Source of the DNA: Glaciecola petra
GTDB taxonomy: Bacteria > Pseudomonadota > Gammaproteobacteria > Enterobacterales > Alteromonadaceae
NCBI RefSeq assembly: GCF_031846345.1
Contig: NZ_JAVRHX010000005.1
Span: forward strand, 62,001-126,000
Direction of reading: 5' to 3'
Length of the DNA: 64,000 nucleotides
Shown here: positions 1 through 8,106 of the stretch, piece by piece
How the letters are laid out: every line of letters starts with the position of its first letter
Position numbering within the stretch: the first letter of the stretch is position 1
Notes under the pieces: model-generated
Database searches by the model: none
What the model was told of the DNA's origin: nothing
Seen by the model: the letters and a program-made list of their open reading frames with translations, nothing else
Translations under genes and position numbers: made by a program

Positions 1-297
1 GCACAAATGCCAGACGGTACGGTTTTTGACGGCCTTCCTGGTTTACATAGTGTTTTGTGGGATAGGCGAGAGCGTTTTGCTCAAGCATTTATTGACCGCA
101 TCATGACCTACGCACTTGGCAGAGGCCTAAAAGCATTTGATAAGCCGACAATACGGCAAGTAGCGAGGCAGGCTAGTTTAGAAAATTATCAGATCCATAG
201 CATTATCGAAGCTGTTGTTACTAGTATTCCATTTAATTATAAAAAGGCGCCGGAGGAGGCTAGCGATGAAGAACGACAAATTGCTCAAGCACGATAA
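1..297 (+). CDS. C-terminal end of a DUF1592/DUF1588/DUF1585-type protein (partial)
   Basis: The gene is cut by the window start; only the last 98 codons in frame 1 are visible. The text resembles the DUF1585 module that ends planctomycete-type cytochrome proteins: a Pro-Asp-Gly-Thr segment, 'LPGLHSVL', then a helical stretch with 'FIDRIMTYALGRGL' and a closing 'SIPFNY' segment. Such proteins normally carry DUF1587-1592-1588-1585 domains and are encoded next to a DUF1552 protein, exactly the arrangement here. The stop codon lies 32 nt inside the next gene, which suggests translational coupling. Function is not established for the family; an envelope redox or polymer-degradation role is usually guessed. 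Confident on family because of the DUF1552 neighbour, not on role. Confidence 0.72.
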   Translation, partial: AQMPDGTVFDGLPGLHSVLWDRRERFAQAFIDRIMTYALGRGLKAFDKPTIRQVARQASLENYQIHSIIEAVVTSIPFNYKKAPEEASDEERQIAQAR

Positions 298-1621
298 TAA
301 ACGGTCATCACGGCGACTATTATTAAAAGGTCTTGGCGCTGCTGTAGCGCTTCCAATAATGGAATCCTTGTTGCCATCAGCTATGGCTAAATCTATTCAA
401 GACCGCCCCAAACGAATGACGGTATTTTATTCGCCCAATGGGGTCAGAATGCAAAGTTACACACCTAAAAGAGTAGGTGCAAACTACGAAGCAACAGCTA
501 TTTTACGGCCACTCGAAAAAGTTCGTGACAAACATGTTGTGATATCGGGATTAGCACATTATCAGGCTAGTGCTTTTGATGCGCCGCCAGCAGGCCATGG
601 CAGAAGTTGTCCTGCATTTTTAACCGGAGCGCATGCAAAAGCGACTGAAGGCGCTGATATATATTGCGGCATTTCTGCAGACCAAGTAGCCGCCAAGTAT
701 TTTGCTAAGGACACGCAACTTGCATCCTTAGAATTGGGTATTGAACCGCCTAGTTTGTTGGGTAGTTGCGATATAAATTATAGTTGTACTTACACCAACA
801 CTATTTCTTGGCGAAGTCCAACTCAAGCTTTACCTGCTATGGTTACGCCGAGTGATGTATTTGAACATTTATTTGGTAGTGGTAATAAAATCGACGAAAA
901 AGATCGTCAAATGCGCTTGGCACATAAATCGAGCATTCTTGATTTTATTAATGAAGACGCAAAAAGGGTAAATAAAAAACTAGGGATAAATGATCGTCAT
1001 AAAATGGGGCAATTTTTTGAATCCATTCGTGATGTAGAACGTCGAATCGTTAAGGCACGAGAAACTACGATTGCTATGAATTTAGATGGCTTTTCTGTGC
1101 CTGCTAATATTCCCAGCGATTATGAAGAGCATGTAAAAATTATGCTAGACCTTCAAATGCTAGCCTTGCAAACCGATATGACTCGAGTGAGTACTTTCAT
1201 GCTCGGACGTGAGCTTAGTAATCATGCCTACAATAATTTAGGTATCCCAGATGGACATCACGCGCTTAGCCATCACGCTAATGATCCTGAAAAAATTAAT
1301 AAGCTTGTGAGCATAAACGCTTATCACAATCAGTTGTTTGCAGATTATCTTGAAAAAATGGCGAATATTTCTGATGGCGAGTCAAATTTGCTCGACAATA
1401 CCTTTGTTGTAAGAGGCGCTTGTATTGGAGAATCTAATGATCATGATCATATGGATCTTCCGATAATCTTGGCCGGTGGAGGAATTAAAGGTAATCGACA
1501 CATCGCAAGCACAAAAGATACTCCTATGTGTAACCTTTTATTGTCTGTTTTACAGCAAATGGGCGTTCCTACAAATAAGTTTGGCGATAGCACTGAGCCC
1601 TTGGCTAATTTGTTAACCTAA
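266..1621 (+). CDS. DUF1552 family protein with Tat signal
   Basis: A 451-residue protein. I start at ATG 266 because a strong Shine-Dalgarno (ggaggagg, 252-259) sits just upstream; the longer reading from 215 lacks one. The N-terminus has a twin-arginine type signal: 'SSRRLLLKGLGAAVALPIM' followed by Ala-rich sequence, so export in folded form is likely. The body has the features I associate with DUF1552: an early 'FYSPNGV' segment, 'GHGRSCPAFLTG', 'SWRSPTQALP', a mid 'FESIRDVERRIVKARE' helix and a late 'HHALSHH' segment. It overlaps the upstream DUF1585-containing gene, the usual partner. The biochemical role of DUF1552 is unknown. Confidence 0.8.
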   Translation: MKNDKLLKHDNKRSSRRLLLKGLGAAVALPIMESLLPSAMAKSIQDRPKRMTVFYSPNGVRMQSYTPKRVGANYEATAILRPLEKVRDKHVVISGLAHYQASAFDAPPAGHGRSCPAFLTGAHAKATEGADIYCGISADQVAAKYFAKDTQLASLELGIEPPSLLGSCDINYSCTYTNTISWRSPTQALPAMVTPSDVFEHLFGSGNKIDEKDRQMRLAHKSSILDFINEDAKRVNKKLGINDRHKMGQFFESIRDVERRIVKARETTIAMNLDGFSVPANIPSDYEEHVKIMLDLQMLALQTDMTRVSTFMLGRELSNHAYNNLGIPDGHHALSHHANDPEKINKLVSINAYHNQLFADYLEKMANISDGESNLLDNTFVVRGACIGESNDHDHMDLPIILAGGGIKGNRHIASTKDTPMCNLLLSVLQQMGVPTNKFGDSTEPLANLLT

Positions 1622-1644
1622 GGTTTTTATTGAAGAGGAAAGTA

Positions 1645-2700
1645 ATGGTAAAAAAAATCATGGCTATATTTTTGGTGATAAGCCTTATTGCTTGTACAAG
1701 TGAATCTGCACTTAACTCTGTGGGATCAAGTTTAGATGAACAAGAACATCAACGCTTGCTGCTAAAAACAAAGCGCGCTATTTTAAATTTAGATCGTTCT
1801 TTACTTGAAAGCCTTGTTACACAAATTGATGTAAATCGATTGCTACCAGATAAGTCAAGTTTGCTTGCATGGGCAACAGAAACACAAGATCCAATCTTAG
1901 TAAATATCATCCTTGAAAATGGCGCAAATGTACAAAATGCAGACGGCAATCGTTTTAGTCCCTTAATTCAAGCATGCAGATACGGAAATACTGAAATTAT
2001 CCTGGCGCTTCTCACCAAAGGAGCTAGCCCCAATATTTCTATAGATGATGGTACCAACGCATTTCATTTATGTGCTGGATCTGCTTCAACCGAAGTGCTT
2101 GAATACATGATCAACGTGGGCGCCGACATAAACGCAAAAAACGATAAAGGACAAACTGCCTTGATGTGGTCTGCTAATGCGGGGAACGTTGAAAACCTAA
2201 ATTATCTTGTAAATATTGGCGCTGACATCAACGAGCAAAGCAAACAAGGTTACAGTGTCCTATTTTTTGCCATTAAGAGTCAAAATTTACCCGTGGTAAA
2301 AACGGCAGTTGCACTCGGTGCTAATTTGTTTGCCAAAGCTAAAGATGGCACGACGGCAATGCAGCTAGGTGTATATACAAAAAATTATGCTTTTTTAACT
2401 TGGATTGCTGGTGAGCTCAATTCATTCATGAATGAGGATGAAGTTAAGCAAGTCATAACTGCCTTCGATCGCAATGGCCAGCAACTTATACATGCTGCAG
2501 TACAGGCTAATCAAGCAGACCTAGTTAAAGCGCTTTTAGTTTTAGGTGCCGACATTAACCAACGAAGTGAACCTTCAAAACTGAAATGGCGCTACGAAGC
2601 AAATTTTAAAACAGAAGATTACGTACCACCTCAACTTACAGCAATTGAAATTGCCAAACAGCAGAAACTAGAGCAAATGATGGCGATAATGACTAATTGA
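1645..2700 (+). CDS. Ankyrin-repeat lipoprotein
   Basis: A 351-residue protein starting at ATG 1645, preceded by an aagaggaaag ribosome binding site; an in-frame TTG at 1630 is less likely. The N-terminus is a type II signal peptide with lipobox 'LIAC', so Cys would be lipidated. The rest is an ankyrin solenoid: repeated units of the type 'G.TALMWSANAGNVENLNYLV..GADIN', about seven to eight repeats between residues 60 and 330. It lies 23 nt after the DUF1552 gene on the same strand and is probably co-transcribed. Ankyrin solenoids bind protein partners, so it may scaffold the upstream DUF1592/DUF1552 pair at the membrane; that link is inference. Confidence 0.82.
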   Translation: MVKKIMAIFLVISLIACTSESALNSVGSSLDEQEHQRLLLKTKRAILNLDRSLLESLVTQIDVNRLLPDKSSLLAWATETQDPILVNIILENGANVQNADGNRFSPLIQACRYGNTEIILALLTKGASPNISIDDGTNAFHLCAGSASTEVLEYMINVGADINAKNDKGQTALMWSANAGNVENLNYLVNIGADINEQSKQGYSVLFFAIKSQNLPVVKTAVALGANLFAKAKDGTTAMQLGVYTKNYAFLTWIAGELNSFMNEDEVKQVITAFDRNGQQLIHAAVQANQADLVKALLVLGADINQRSEPSKLKWRYEANFKTEDYVPPQLTAIEIAKQQKLEQMMAIMTN

Positions 2701-2755
2701 TATTTTTTTATAGCATCTTGGATGTTTTAGAAAAACGCAAATCGATTATGTCGCT

Positions 2756-4189
2756 CTAACGTAGATAAACCTTCTCGTATTCTTTGGCAGCGGCTTCCCA
2801 TGTAAAACGCGTATTCATTCCCTCTTTAATGAGTTCCTTAATACGAGCAGGGGATTCGTTATAAATGAGTAAAGCACGTCTAAGTGTCGCCAACAGAGCT
2901 TCTGATTCCGGTTTGTCAAAGGCAAAACCATTTGCATTGGGTAAGCTATAATCAATTACTGTGTCAGCCAGTCCACCTACGTTTCTGACAATAGGCAAAG
3001 TACCATATGCTAAGCTATACATTTGGTTTAACCCGCAAGGTTCGAATTCGGAGGGCATCAAGAAGAAGTCAGCGCCCGCTTCTATTAAGTGCGTAAAGTC
3101 TGGTCTGAAATCTTCAACAAAACTAAATTTTTCTGGGTGGGCCTGACTTATTTCACGTAAATGTGAAGTGATGGTTTTGTCGCCTGTCCCCATAATTACT
3201 AATTGTACTTTGTGCTCGAGCAATTCAGACAAAATTGGCATGATGAAGTCAAATCCTTTTTGTCGAGTCGCACGACAAACCATGCCTATGACAGGTATAG
3301 ATTTGACAACGGGCAAACCCGATTCCTTTTGCAAAGCGGCCTTACAAGTGCTCTTTCCAGACAATTCATTTGCCGTGTAATTTTGCGGCAATATGCTATC
3401 AGTCTCAGGGTCCCATTGGGTGTAATCGCAGCCGTTTAATACGCCACTTACTTTAAAGGGAGCTTGGTTGATAACGTCGCAAATACCATGACTACCAATG
3501 ACACTAAAAATTTCTTTTGCATAAGTAGGGCTTACAGCACACACCTTGTTTGAAAACATAATCCCGGTTTTCAACATATTCAGGTCATCGTTATCAATAT
3601 AGACCTTTTGTATGTCTTCATGATCTAGTAGTGATATTTTATGAAGTTTTTCAATCCCCTGAAAAGCTGCATTATGCAGTGTGATGACGCTTTTAGTTTG
3701 AGCAAAAAAATCTGCCTGAGCCACTAAATTGTGCCTGTGTAAATATCCACTGTGCATAAAGTAGGGTGCCATAGAGGTATGCCAATCATTGCAATGGAGC
3801 ACATCAGGAGCGAAGTTGATGTTAGCGCTTACACACAATGCAGAAATTGAAAATAAAGAGAATCTTTGAGCATTTGATGCTAATTCATTATCGCCGTAGG
3901 GCGTGTCTGCTTGCGAAAAATAAGGGTGATCAATCAAGTAAGTTTTTATGCCATGAAAATCAAGTTCCTTTACGCCAAATGAAAAATTTTGATGATTAAT
4001 ATGTATAACTTGTTCGGGCATGGCATCAACTAAAGAAAAACTATCAGCAACTTGCTTATAATTTGGCAATACCAAAACGACTTCATGACCCAAGTTTTTT
4101 AGTGCAATAGGCAAAGCCTTTCCAACATCTGCTAAACCACCTGTTTTAATAATGTCTTCGACTTCTGATATGACAAAAAGAATTTTCAT
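2756..4189 (-). CDS. glgA: Glycogen/starch synthase GlgA
   Basis: A 477-residue GT5 glycosyltransferase that extends alpha-1,4-glucan from ADP-glucose. The N-terminal nucleotide-sugar loop 'KTGGLADVGKALP' is intact (KxGGL signature), 'LHCNDWHTS' follows, and the C-terminal GT-B domain carries 'PSEFEPCGLNQMYSLAYGTLPIVRNVGGLADTV' with the catalytic Glu region. Length matches the family. The ATG overlaps the stop of rsmC (ATGA), so trmB-rsmC-glgA form a coupled minus-strand operon. No glgB, glgC or glgP neighbour is present, so the rest of glycogen metabolism must lie elsewhere. Confidence 0.93.
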   Translation of the reverse strand: MKILFVISEVEDIIKTGGLADVGKALPIALKNLGHEVVLVLPNYKQVADSFSLVDAMPEQVIHINHQNFSFGVKELDFHGIKTYLIDHPYFSQADTPYGDNELASNAQRFSLFSISALCVSANINFAPDVLHCNDWHTSMAPYFMHSGYLHRHNLVAQADFFAQTKSVITLHNAAFQGIEKLHKISLLDHEDIQKVYIDNDDLNMLKTGIMFSNKVCAVSPTYAKEIFSVIGSHGICDVINQAPFKVSGVLNGCDYTQWDPETDSILPQNYTANELSGKSTCKAALQKESGLPVVKSIPVIGMVCRATRQKGFDFIMPILSELLEHKVQLVIMGTGDKTITSHLREISQAHPEKFSFVEDFRPDFTHLIEAGADFFLMPSEFEPCGLNQMYSLAYGTLPIVRNVGGLADTVIDYSLPNANGFAFDKPESEALLATLRRALLIYNESPARIKELIKEGMNTRFTWEAAAKEYEKVYLR

Positions 4190-5352
4190 TTTTTAGACTT
4201 TTCCACTTGATAAACCCGATATTTAGGGGTGGCGTTAAGTTCTTGAAATTTGCCATAAACCTGTTGTAATGCATCAGGGTAAGGTAAAAATCTGTTCGCA
4301 ACCAACACCATCTTAGCATAGGGTTTACATAGGCTAAACGACGCTTTTATAAAGTTTTGTGTAATACTATAATCATTTTGTATACCTGCATGGAAAGGCG
4401 GGTTAGACACAATTAGATTATACGATTTTATAGGTTTTAACATGCCGTCTTTGGGGACTATATCTAAAGTCGCAAAAGACGTATCTATGTTGTTCAACTG
4501 CGCTGTTTTTTGGCTACAATAAATTGCTAAAGCTGATACATCGCTCATACTAATTTTTAGCACATTCCCAATGTTTTCGCTTTCATCATCAGGGGTTTCT
4601 ATTGTGTGACTATTTTTAGGGAATTTTGCAGCAAAATAAACAGCCATAACCTTCGCGACATAAACACCAATCAGCCCAGTGCCACAGGCAAAGTCATATA
4701 CATGGCTGCTGCGTTTTAGTGCCGCTTCTTTTAAGAGCCAAGTTGGGCTCAATTCACTAAGTAGTAAGTCTGTACCAGGATCTAATTGTTTATGACCAAA
4801 AACCCCTGGCAAAGAAAAGACTTTAATACTGGTGTCGTGAATATTGTAGCTGCGTATTTCGCTGTATTTGTCTACATTGAAATCGGGTAAAGGTTTTTCA
4901 AGGGTAAGTGCATACAACCCACAGTGCTTTGCACTATCTATTTTATTTACGTGTTGACCGAATTTTTCGAGTAATTTAGAGACAGATTTTACACCTGCTT
5001 TGTTTTCCCCAATTATTAATATACTGCCATTATCTTTAACGAGGGCTGCAGCGTTTTCAATGAGCATTACTAATTGCTGTTTAGCTTTAGGTAAATAAAT
5101 GACAACCCCGTCGAGTCTTGATGTGCCGGTATCGTCAATATCAGCAAGCGAAAAACTGGCAGCAAAAACTTGCTTATTTTTAGTTTGCTGTAAGCAAGAT
5201 TCATAGTCGTTGTACATTTGATGCAAACCGACAATATTATCATTATTTATTTGCTCAAAAATAAACGCTTCAGTTGGGTTAATAAAAGCCCATTTGCCTT
5301 GTTCAAAATGTTCTTTGTTGCGCAGTAAAACTTGACTTGATGATGACAACAC
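4186..5352 (-). CDS. rsmC: 16S rRNA m2G1207 methyltransferase RsmC-like
   Basis: A 388-residue class I SAM methyltransferase. A C-terminal Rossmann domain carries the SAM motif 'DFACGTGLIGVYVAK' and the N6/N2 amino-methyltransferase motif 'NPPFHAG', followed by 'FSLCKPYAKMVLVANRFLPY', which is characteristic of RsmC. The N-terminal half is the degenerate pseudo-methyltransferase domain of the family. It is longer than the E. coli enzyme because of an insertion between the SAM motif and NPPF, including acidic sequence around 'ETPDDESENIG'. The start is a GTG overlapping the trmB stop (TAGTG). RlmG is a close relative and remains an alternative, but the NPPFHAG context favours RsmC. Confidence 0.82.
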   Translation of the reverse strand: MLSSSSQVLLRNKEHFEQGKWAFINPTEAFIFEQINNDNIVGLHQMYNDYESCLQQTKNKQVFAASFSLADIDDTGTSRLDGVVIYLPKAKQQLVMLIENAAALVKDNGSILIIGENKAGVKSVSKLLEKFGQHVNKIDSAKHCGLYALTLEKPLPDFNVDKYSEIRSYNIHDTSIKVFSLPGVFGHKQLDPGTDLLLSELSPTWLLKEAALKRSSHVYDFACGTGLIGVYVAKVMAVYFAAKFPKNSHTIETPDDESENIGNVLKISMSDVSALAIYCSQKTAQLNNIDTSFATLDIVPKDGMLKPIKSYNLIVSNPPFHAGIQNDYSITQNFIKASFSLCKPYAKMVLVANRFLPYPDALQQVYGKFQELNATPKYRVYQVEKSKK

Positions 5353-6071
5353 TAGCTTACTCGCTTATAAATAATGTCCCAAACACCATGACCTAATTTT
5401 TGGCCGCGTACTTCAAACTTGGTAATTGGCCGATAAGCAGGCCTTTCAACATAGTCTTTCGTCGGCGAGGTGTTTTCAAATAGTGTGGCTTGTTGCATAA
5501 CCTCAAGCATGTGTTCTGCATAAGGCTGCCAATCGGTAGCCATATGAAACTCACCACCAATTTTTAACTTTTGCCTGATTTGCTCTACAAAGTCGACTTG
5601 CACTATGCGTCGTTTGTTGTGCTTCTTTTTATGCCAGGGGTCAGGGAAAAACAACTGTAGGCGGTCTAAACTTGCATCTTCAATGCATACTTTTAGTACT
5701 TCAACGGCATCGTGTTCAAACACTCTTAAATTATTTAGTTTTGCTTCTTCTGCAGAGGCTAAACAAGCACCAACACCAGGACGATGAACTTCTATACCAA
5801 TAAAATCAGTGTCGCGTGCTTGGTCAGCCATTTCAACAAGTGATTTACCCATGCCGAAGCCAATTTCTAATACACGTGTAGCGTTACGACCGAAAACCTC
5901 ATCAAGATTTATTAAGCCTTGTTCGACACTTAAACCCATACTCGGCCAATTAACTTCAAGTGCGCGACCTTGCGCTTTAGTAAGGCGGCCTTCGCGTTTA
6001 ACATAACTTTTTACTTTCGAAATATACACGCCAGCGGCGCGCGCTTCTTCTTCTGAATTAAACCGACTCAT
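5352..6071 (-). CDS. trmB: tRNA (guanine-N7)-methyltransferase TrmB
   Basis: A 239-residue enzyme methylating G46 of tRNAs with SAM. Visible motifs: 'RVLEIGFGMGKSLVEMA' (SAM-binding motif I), 'FIGIEVHRPGVG', and the family signature 'LQLFFPDPWHKKKHNKRRIVQ', with the late 'TKFEVRGQKLGHGVWDI' segment. It is the first gene of the trmB-rsmC-glgA operon. The plus-strand mutY starts 147 nt away on the other side, so the intervening gap must hold divergent promoters. In many gammaproteobacteria trmB, mutY and yggX are neighbours, which fits. Confidence 0.95.
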   Translation of the reverse strand: MSRFNSEEEARAAGVYISKVKSYVKREGRLTKAQGRALEVNWPSMGLSVEQGLINLDEVFGRNATRVLEIGFGMGKSLVEMADQARDTDFIGIEVHRPGVGACLASAEEAKLNNLRVFEHDAVEVLKVCIEDASLDRLQLFFPDPWHKKKHNKRRIVQVDFVEQIRQKLKIGGEFHMATDWQPYAEHMLEVMQQATLFENTSPTKDYVERPAYRPITKFEVRGQKLGHGVWDIIYKRVS

Positions 6072-6217
6072 TAAAAATTCTTTAGGTTACTTATATTTGC
6101 TTTGCGCATTATGCAGTGACTCACTATAAATGCAAATTTCAATTAGGCTTGAGCAAATATTTCTCTCTTGTATGATAGCGAGTAACAAAACAAAAATAAT
6201 AAATACAGGGCAATCAA

Positions 6218-7321
6218 ATGATCTATGATTTCAGCACGGCAGTGTTGAATTGGTTCGACATACACGGACGCAAAAACTTGCCTTGGCAGCAAAATAAAAC
6301 GCGATATTCGGTTTGGGTGTCGGAGGTAATGTTACAACAAACCCAAGTAAGCACCGTGATACCGTATTTCGAAACCTTCATGAAGAAGTTTCCTACGGTT
6401 GTTGACTTGGCCAATGCTAAACAAGATGCCGTGCTGCATTTATGGACAGGTTTAGGTTACTACGCTAGAGCACGAAACTTGCACAAAGCCGCGCAAAAAG
6501 TGAGAGATGAGTTTTCTGGAGAATTTCCAGATTCATTTGAGGATGTATTGTCTTTGCCAGGGATTGGTCGCTCGACGGCTGCGGCCATTCTATCGCTCGC
6601 TGACAATCAGGCTTATGCGATACTCGATGGCAACGTCAAGCGGGTGCTTGCCCGCTACTTAGCAGTAGAAGGCTGGCCGGGCAATAAGAAAGTCGAAGAC
6701 AGTATGTGGGAAATGGCCGAATCATTAAAGCCACGAGTGCGCTTTGGTGATTACACTCAAGCGATAATGGATTTGGGCGCAACACTGTGTACGCGATCAA
6801 AACCAAATTGCGATATGTGCCCTGTGCAGACTCATTGTTTGGCTTATGCTCAAGGGCGGCAAGCTGAACTACCGCATAAAAAACCAAAAAAACAAATACC
6901 CACAAAAACAACCCGTATGCTTATTCCTTTTTACCAAGGCAGTGTGTTGATGCATAAAAGGCCCTCTAGTGGCATTTGGGGTGGCTTATGGGGCTTTTAT
7001 GAGAGTGATAAAGAAAGCTTTGAAAGTGTTAAAGATTTACCTGATGATTTAGCAATTATGGAGGCAGATTCTGAGAGCTTGTTACAAACACAAATTCTAC
7101 CTGAATTCACACATACTTTTAGTCATTTTCATTTACAAATAACGCCAATTCTTTTGTTAGTAGACGGGCAACATTCAAATGTTGGTAAACAGCCTGATGG
7201 TGCTATAAAAGAGCTTCAAGGTATATATGAAAAGTTATGGTTTAATATCCATTCTGGGCCTGATGTTGGCTTAGCCGCACCAACAGTCAAAATACTCAAA
7301 CAACTACAAGCAATGTATTAA
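6218..7321 (+). CDS. mutY: Adenine DNA glycosylase MutY
   Basis: A 367-residue base-excision repair glycosylase removing A mispaired with 8-oxoG. Key elements are intact: 'SEVMLQQTQVSTV' with the catalytic Glu, the helix-hairpin-helix 'LPGIGRSTAAAIL', the catalytic Asp in 'AILDGNVKRVLAR', and the [4Fe-4S] cluster set Cys-x6-Cys-x2-Cys-x5-Cys ('CTRSKPNCDMCPVQTHC'). A C-terminal NUDIX-like 8-oxoG recognition domain follows (about residues 225-365, with 'SGIWGGLWGFYE'). yggX follows, the conserved order in gammaproteobacteria. Confidence 0.95.
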   Translation: MIYDFSTAVLNWFDIHGRKNLPWQQNKTRYSVWVSEVMLQQTQVSTVIPYFETFMKKFPTVVDLANAKQDAVLHLWTGLGYYARARNLHKAAQKVRDEFSGEFPDSFEDVLSLPGIGRSTAAAILSLADNQAYAILDGNVKRVLARYLAVEGWPGNKKVEDSMWEMAESLKPRVRFGDYTQAIMDLGATLCTRSKPNCDMCPVQTHCLAYAQGRQAELPHKKPKKQIPTKTTRMLIPFYQGSVLMHKRPSSGIWGGLWGFYESDKESFESVKDLPDDLAIMEADSESLLQTQILPEFTHTFSHFHLQITPILLLVDGQHSNVGKQPDGAIKELQGIYEKLWFNIHSGPDVGLAAPTVKILKQLQAMY

Positions 7322-7466
7322 ATTAATGCTTAGTATGCTTAATTTGTTTAATCACAATTTGTGCGATGTGCTAATATAAGACACTAATTTATCGTTCACA
7401 TTGGCTGATGCCAAGCTCACTATTAGAGAGCTTATTAATATCAAGTTAATTAAAAAAGAGAGTTAC

Positions 7467-7739
7467 ATGAGTAGACAAGTTAATTGTGAGTATCTAAAAA
7501 AAGAAGCACCAGGTTTAGACTTCCAGCTTTATCCAGGCGATGTGGGTAAACGTATTTTCGATAATATTTCAAAAGAAGCTTTTAGTATCTGGCAAAAAAA
7601 GCAAACTATGTTAATTAATGAAAATAAGCTAAATATGATGGAAGCAAATGATCGTAAGTATTTGGAAGAAAAAATGGTCGCTTTTTTGTTTGAGGGCATC
7701 GAACCAACAATAGAAGGTTATGTACCGCCTACAAAATAA
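7467..7739 (+). CDS. yggX: Fe(2+)-trafficking / oxidative damage protection protein YggX
   Basis: A 90-residue protein; ATG 7467 gives the standard family length and follows an aaaaaagagag ribosome binding site, whereas the longer reading from 7401 adds unrelated residues. Hallmarks: near-N-terminal 'VNCEYLKKEAPGLDF' with the conserved Cys, 'YPGDVGKRIFDNISKEAF..WQ..QTMLINE', and the C-terminal 'VPP' tail. YggX protects iron-sulphur enzymes such as MutY from oxidants, consistent with its place after mutY. Confidence 0.95.
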   Translation: MSRQVNCEYLKKEAPGLDFQLYPGDVGKRIFDNISKEAFSIWQKKQTMLINENKLNMMEANDRKYLEEKMVAFLFEGIEPTIEGYVPPTK

Positions 7740-7809
7740 TCAATTTTTATGATGATGGGCAAAGATAGAAAAAAAATCATAAAAAATCAGCCAAAATTCC
7801 AATAATCGG

Positions 7810-7838
7810 TTGACATAAGGCGCGTAAATCCGTTTAAT
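7810..7838 (+). promoter_or_regulatory. Sigma-70 promoter of tRNA-Phe
   Basis: A perfect -35 TTGACA at 7810-7815 and a -10 TTTAAT at 7833-7838 are separated by 17 bp. A GC-rich discriminator (acgcgtcc) follows, as is common at stable-RNA promoters under stringent control. The tRNA begins 25 nt after the -10 box. Confidence 0.7.
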
Positions 7839-7862
7839 ACGCGTCCACAGCAAAATGCTGTT

Positions 7863-7938
7863 GCCTCGATAGCTCAGTTGGTAGAGCAGCGGATTGAAAA
7901 TCCGCGTGTCCCTGGTTCGATCCCGGGTCGAGGCACCA
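7863..7938 (+). tRNA. tRNA-Phe (anticodon GAA)
   Basis: A 76-nt cloverleaf with encoded CCA. The acceptor arm GCCTCGA pairs with TCGAGGC, the D-arm contains AGCTCAGTTGGTAGAGC, the anticodon stem GCGGA/TCCGC closes the loop TTGAAAA (anticodon GAA), and the T-loop is GGTTCGATCCC-like. Its last 14 nt form part of the 20-bp attachment repeat, so the tRNA remains intact after integration of the neighbouring element. Confidence 0.97.
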
Positions 7939-7944
7939 TTTATT
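7925..7944 (+). repeat. attL core (left 20-bp direct repeat)
   Basis: Sequence gggtcgaggcaccatttatt, comprising the last 14 nt of tRNA-Phe and six flanking bases. It is identical to 20403-20422. The downstream bases differ (tattcc against ctgaag), which sets the right limit of identity; the left limit is g7925, since c7924 is t at the other copy. Confidence 0.92.
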
Positions 7945-7950
7945 TATTCC

Positions 7951-7978
7951 AAAACGGTCTATAACGACCGTTTTTTTT
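7951..7978 (+). terminator. Rho-independent terminator brought by the element
   Basis: AAAACGGTC (7951-7959), a six-base loop, then GACCG running into eight T. The stem lies inside the element, immediately right of attL, and therefore terminates tRNA-Phe in the integrated state. The host's own terminator appears to be the hairpin just outside attR. Confidence 0.85.
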
Positions 7979-8012
7979 ATGCCTATCAGTAACTTACCCC
8001 CTATACGGTGGC

Positions 8013-8040
8013 TTATCGACACTTATCGACTATTGTCGAA
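8013..8040. promoter_or_regulatory. Repeated TTATCGAC motif upstream of the integrase
   Basis: TTATCGAC occurs at 8013-8020 and 8023-8030, followed by an inverted partial copy GTCGAA at 8035-8040. The spacing of 10 bp is one helical turn. Placed 70-95 bp before the integrase start, it could be an operator or a site for the recombination directionality factor. No direct evidence separates these. Confidence 0.4.
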
Positions 8041-8051
8041 TCTCAATGTTA

Positions 8052-8072
8052 TAGATACACTTGTAGATACAC
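8052..8072 (+). repeat. Left arm-type integrase sites (TAGATACAC x2)
   Basis: TAGATACAC at 8052-8060 and 8064-8072 with a 12-bp period. The same pair with the same period lies near the other end of the element (20308-20328). Paired short direct repeats near both att cores are typical arm sites bound by the N-terminal domain of tyrosine integrases. Confidence 0.6.
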
Positions 8073-8106
8073 ATAAGAGATTTTGACTAAATAGCGTGTA
8101 CCTACG

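Noticed and set aside
7834..8022. Minus-strand ORF across the tRNA-Phe gene
   Set aside because: It reads through the tRNA and attachment site, with no ribosome binding site; a common artefact in the reverse frame of tRNAs.
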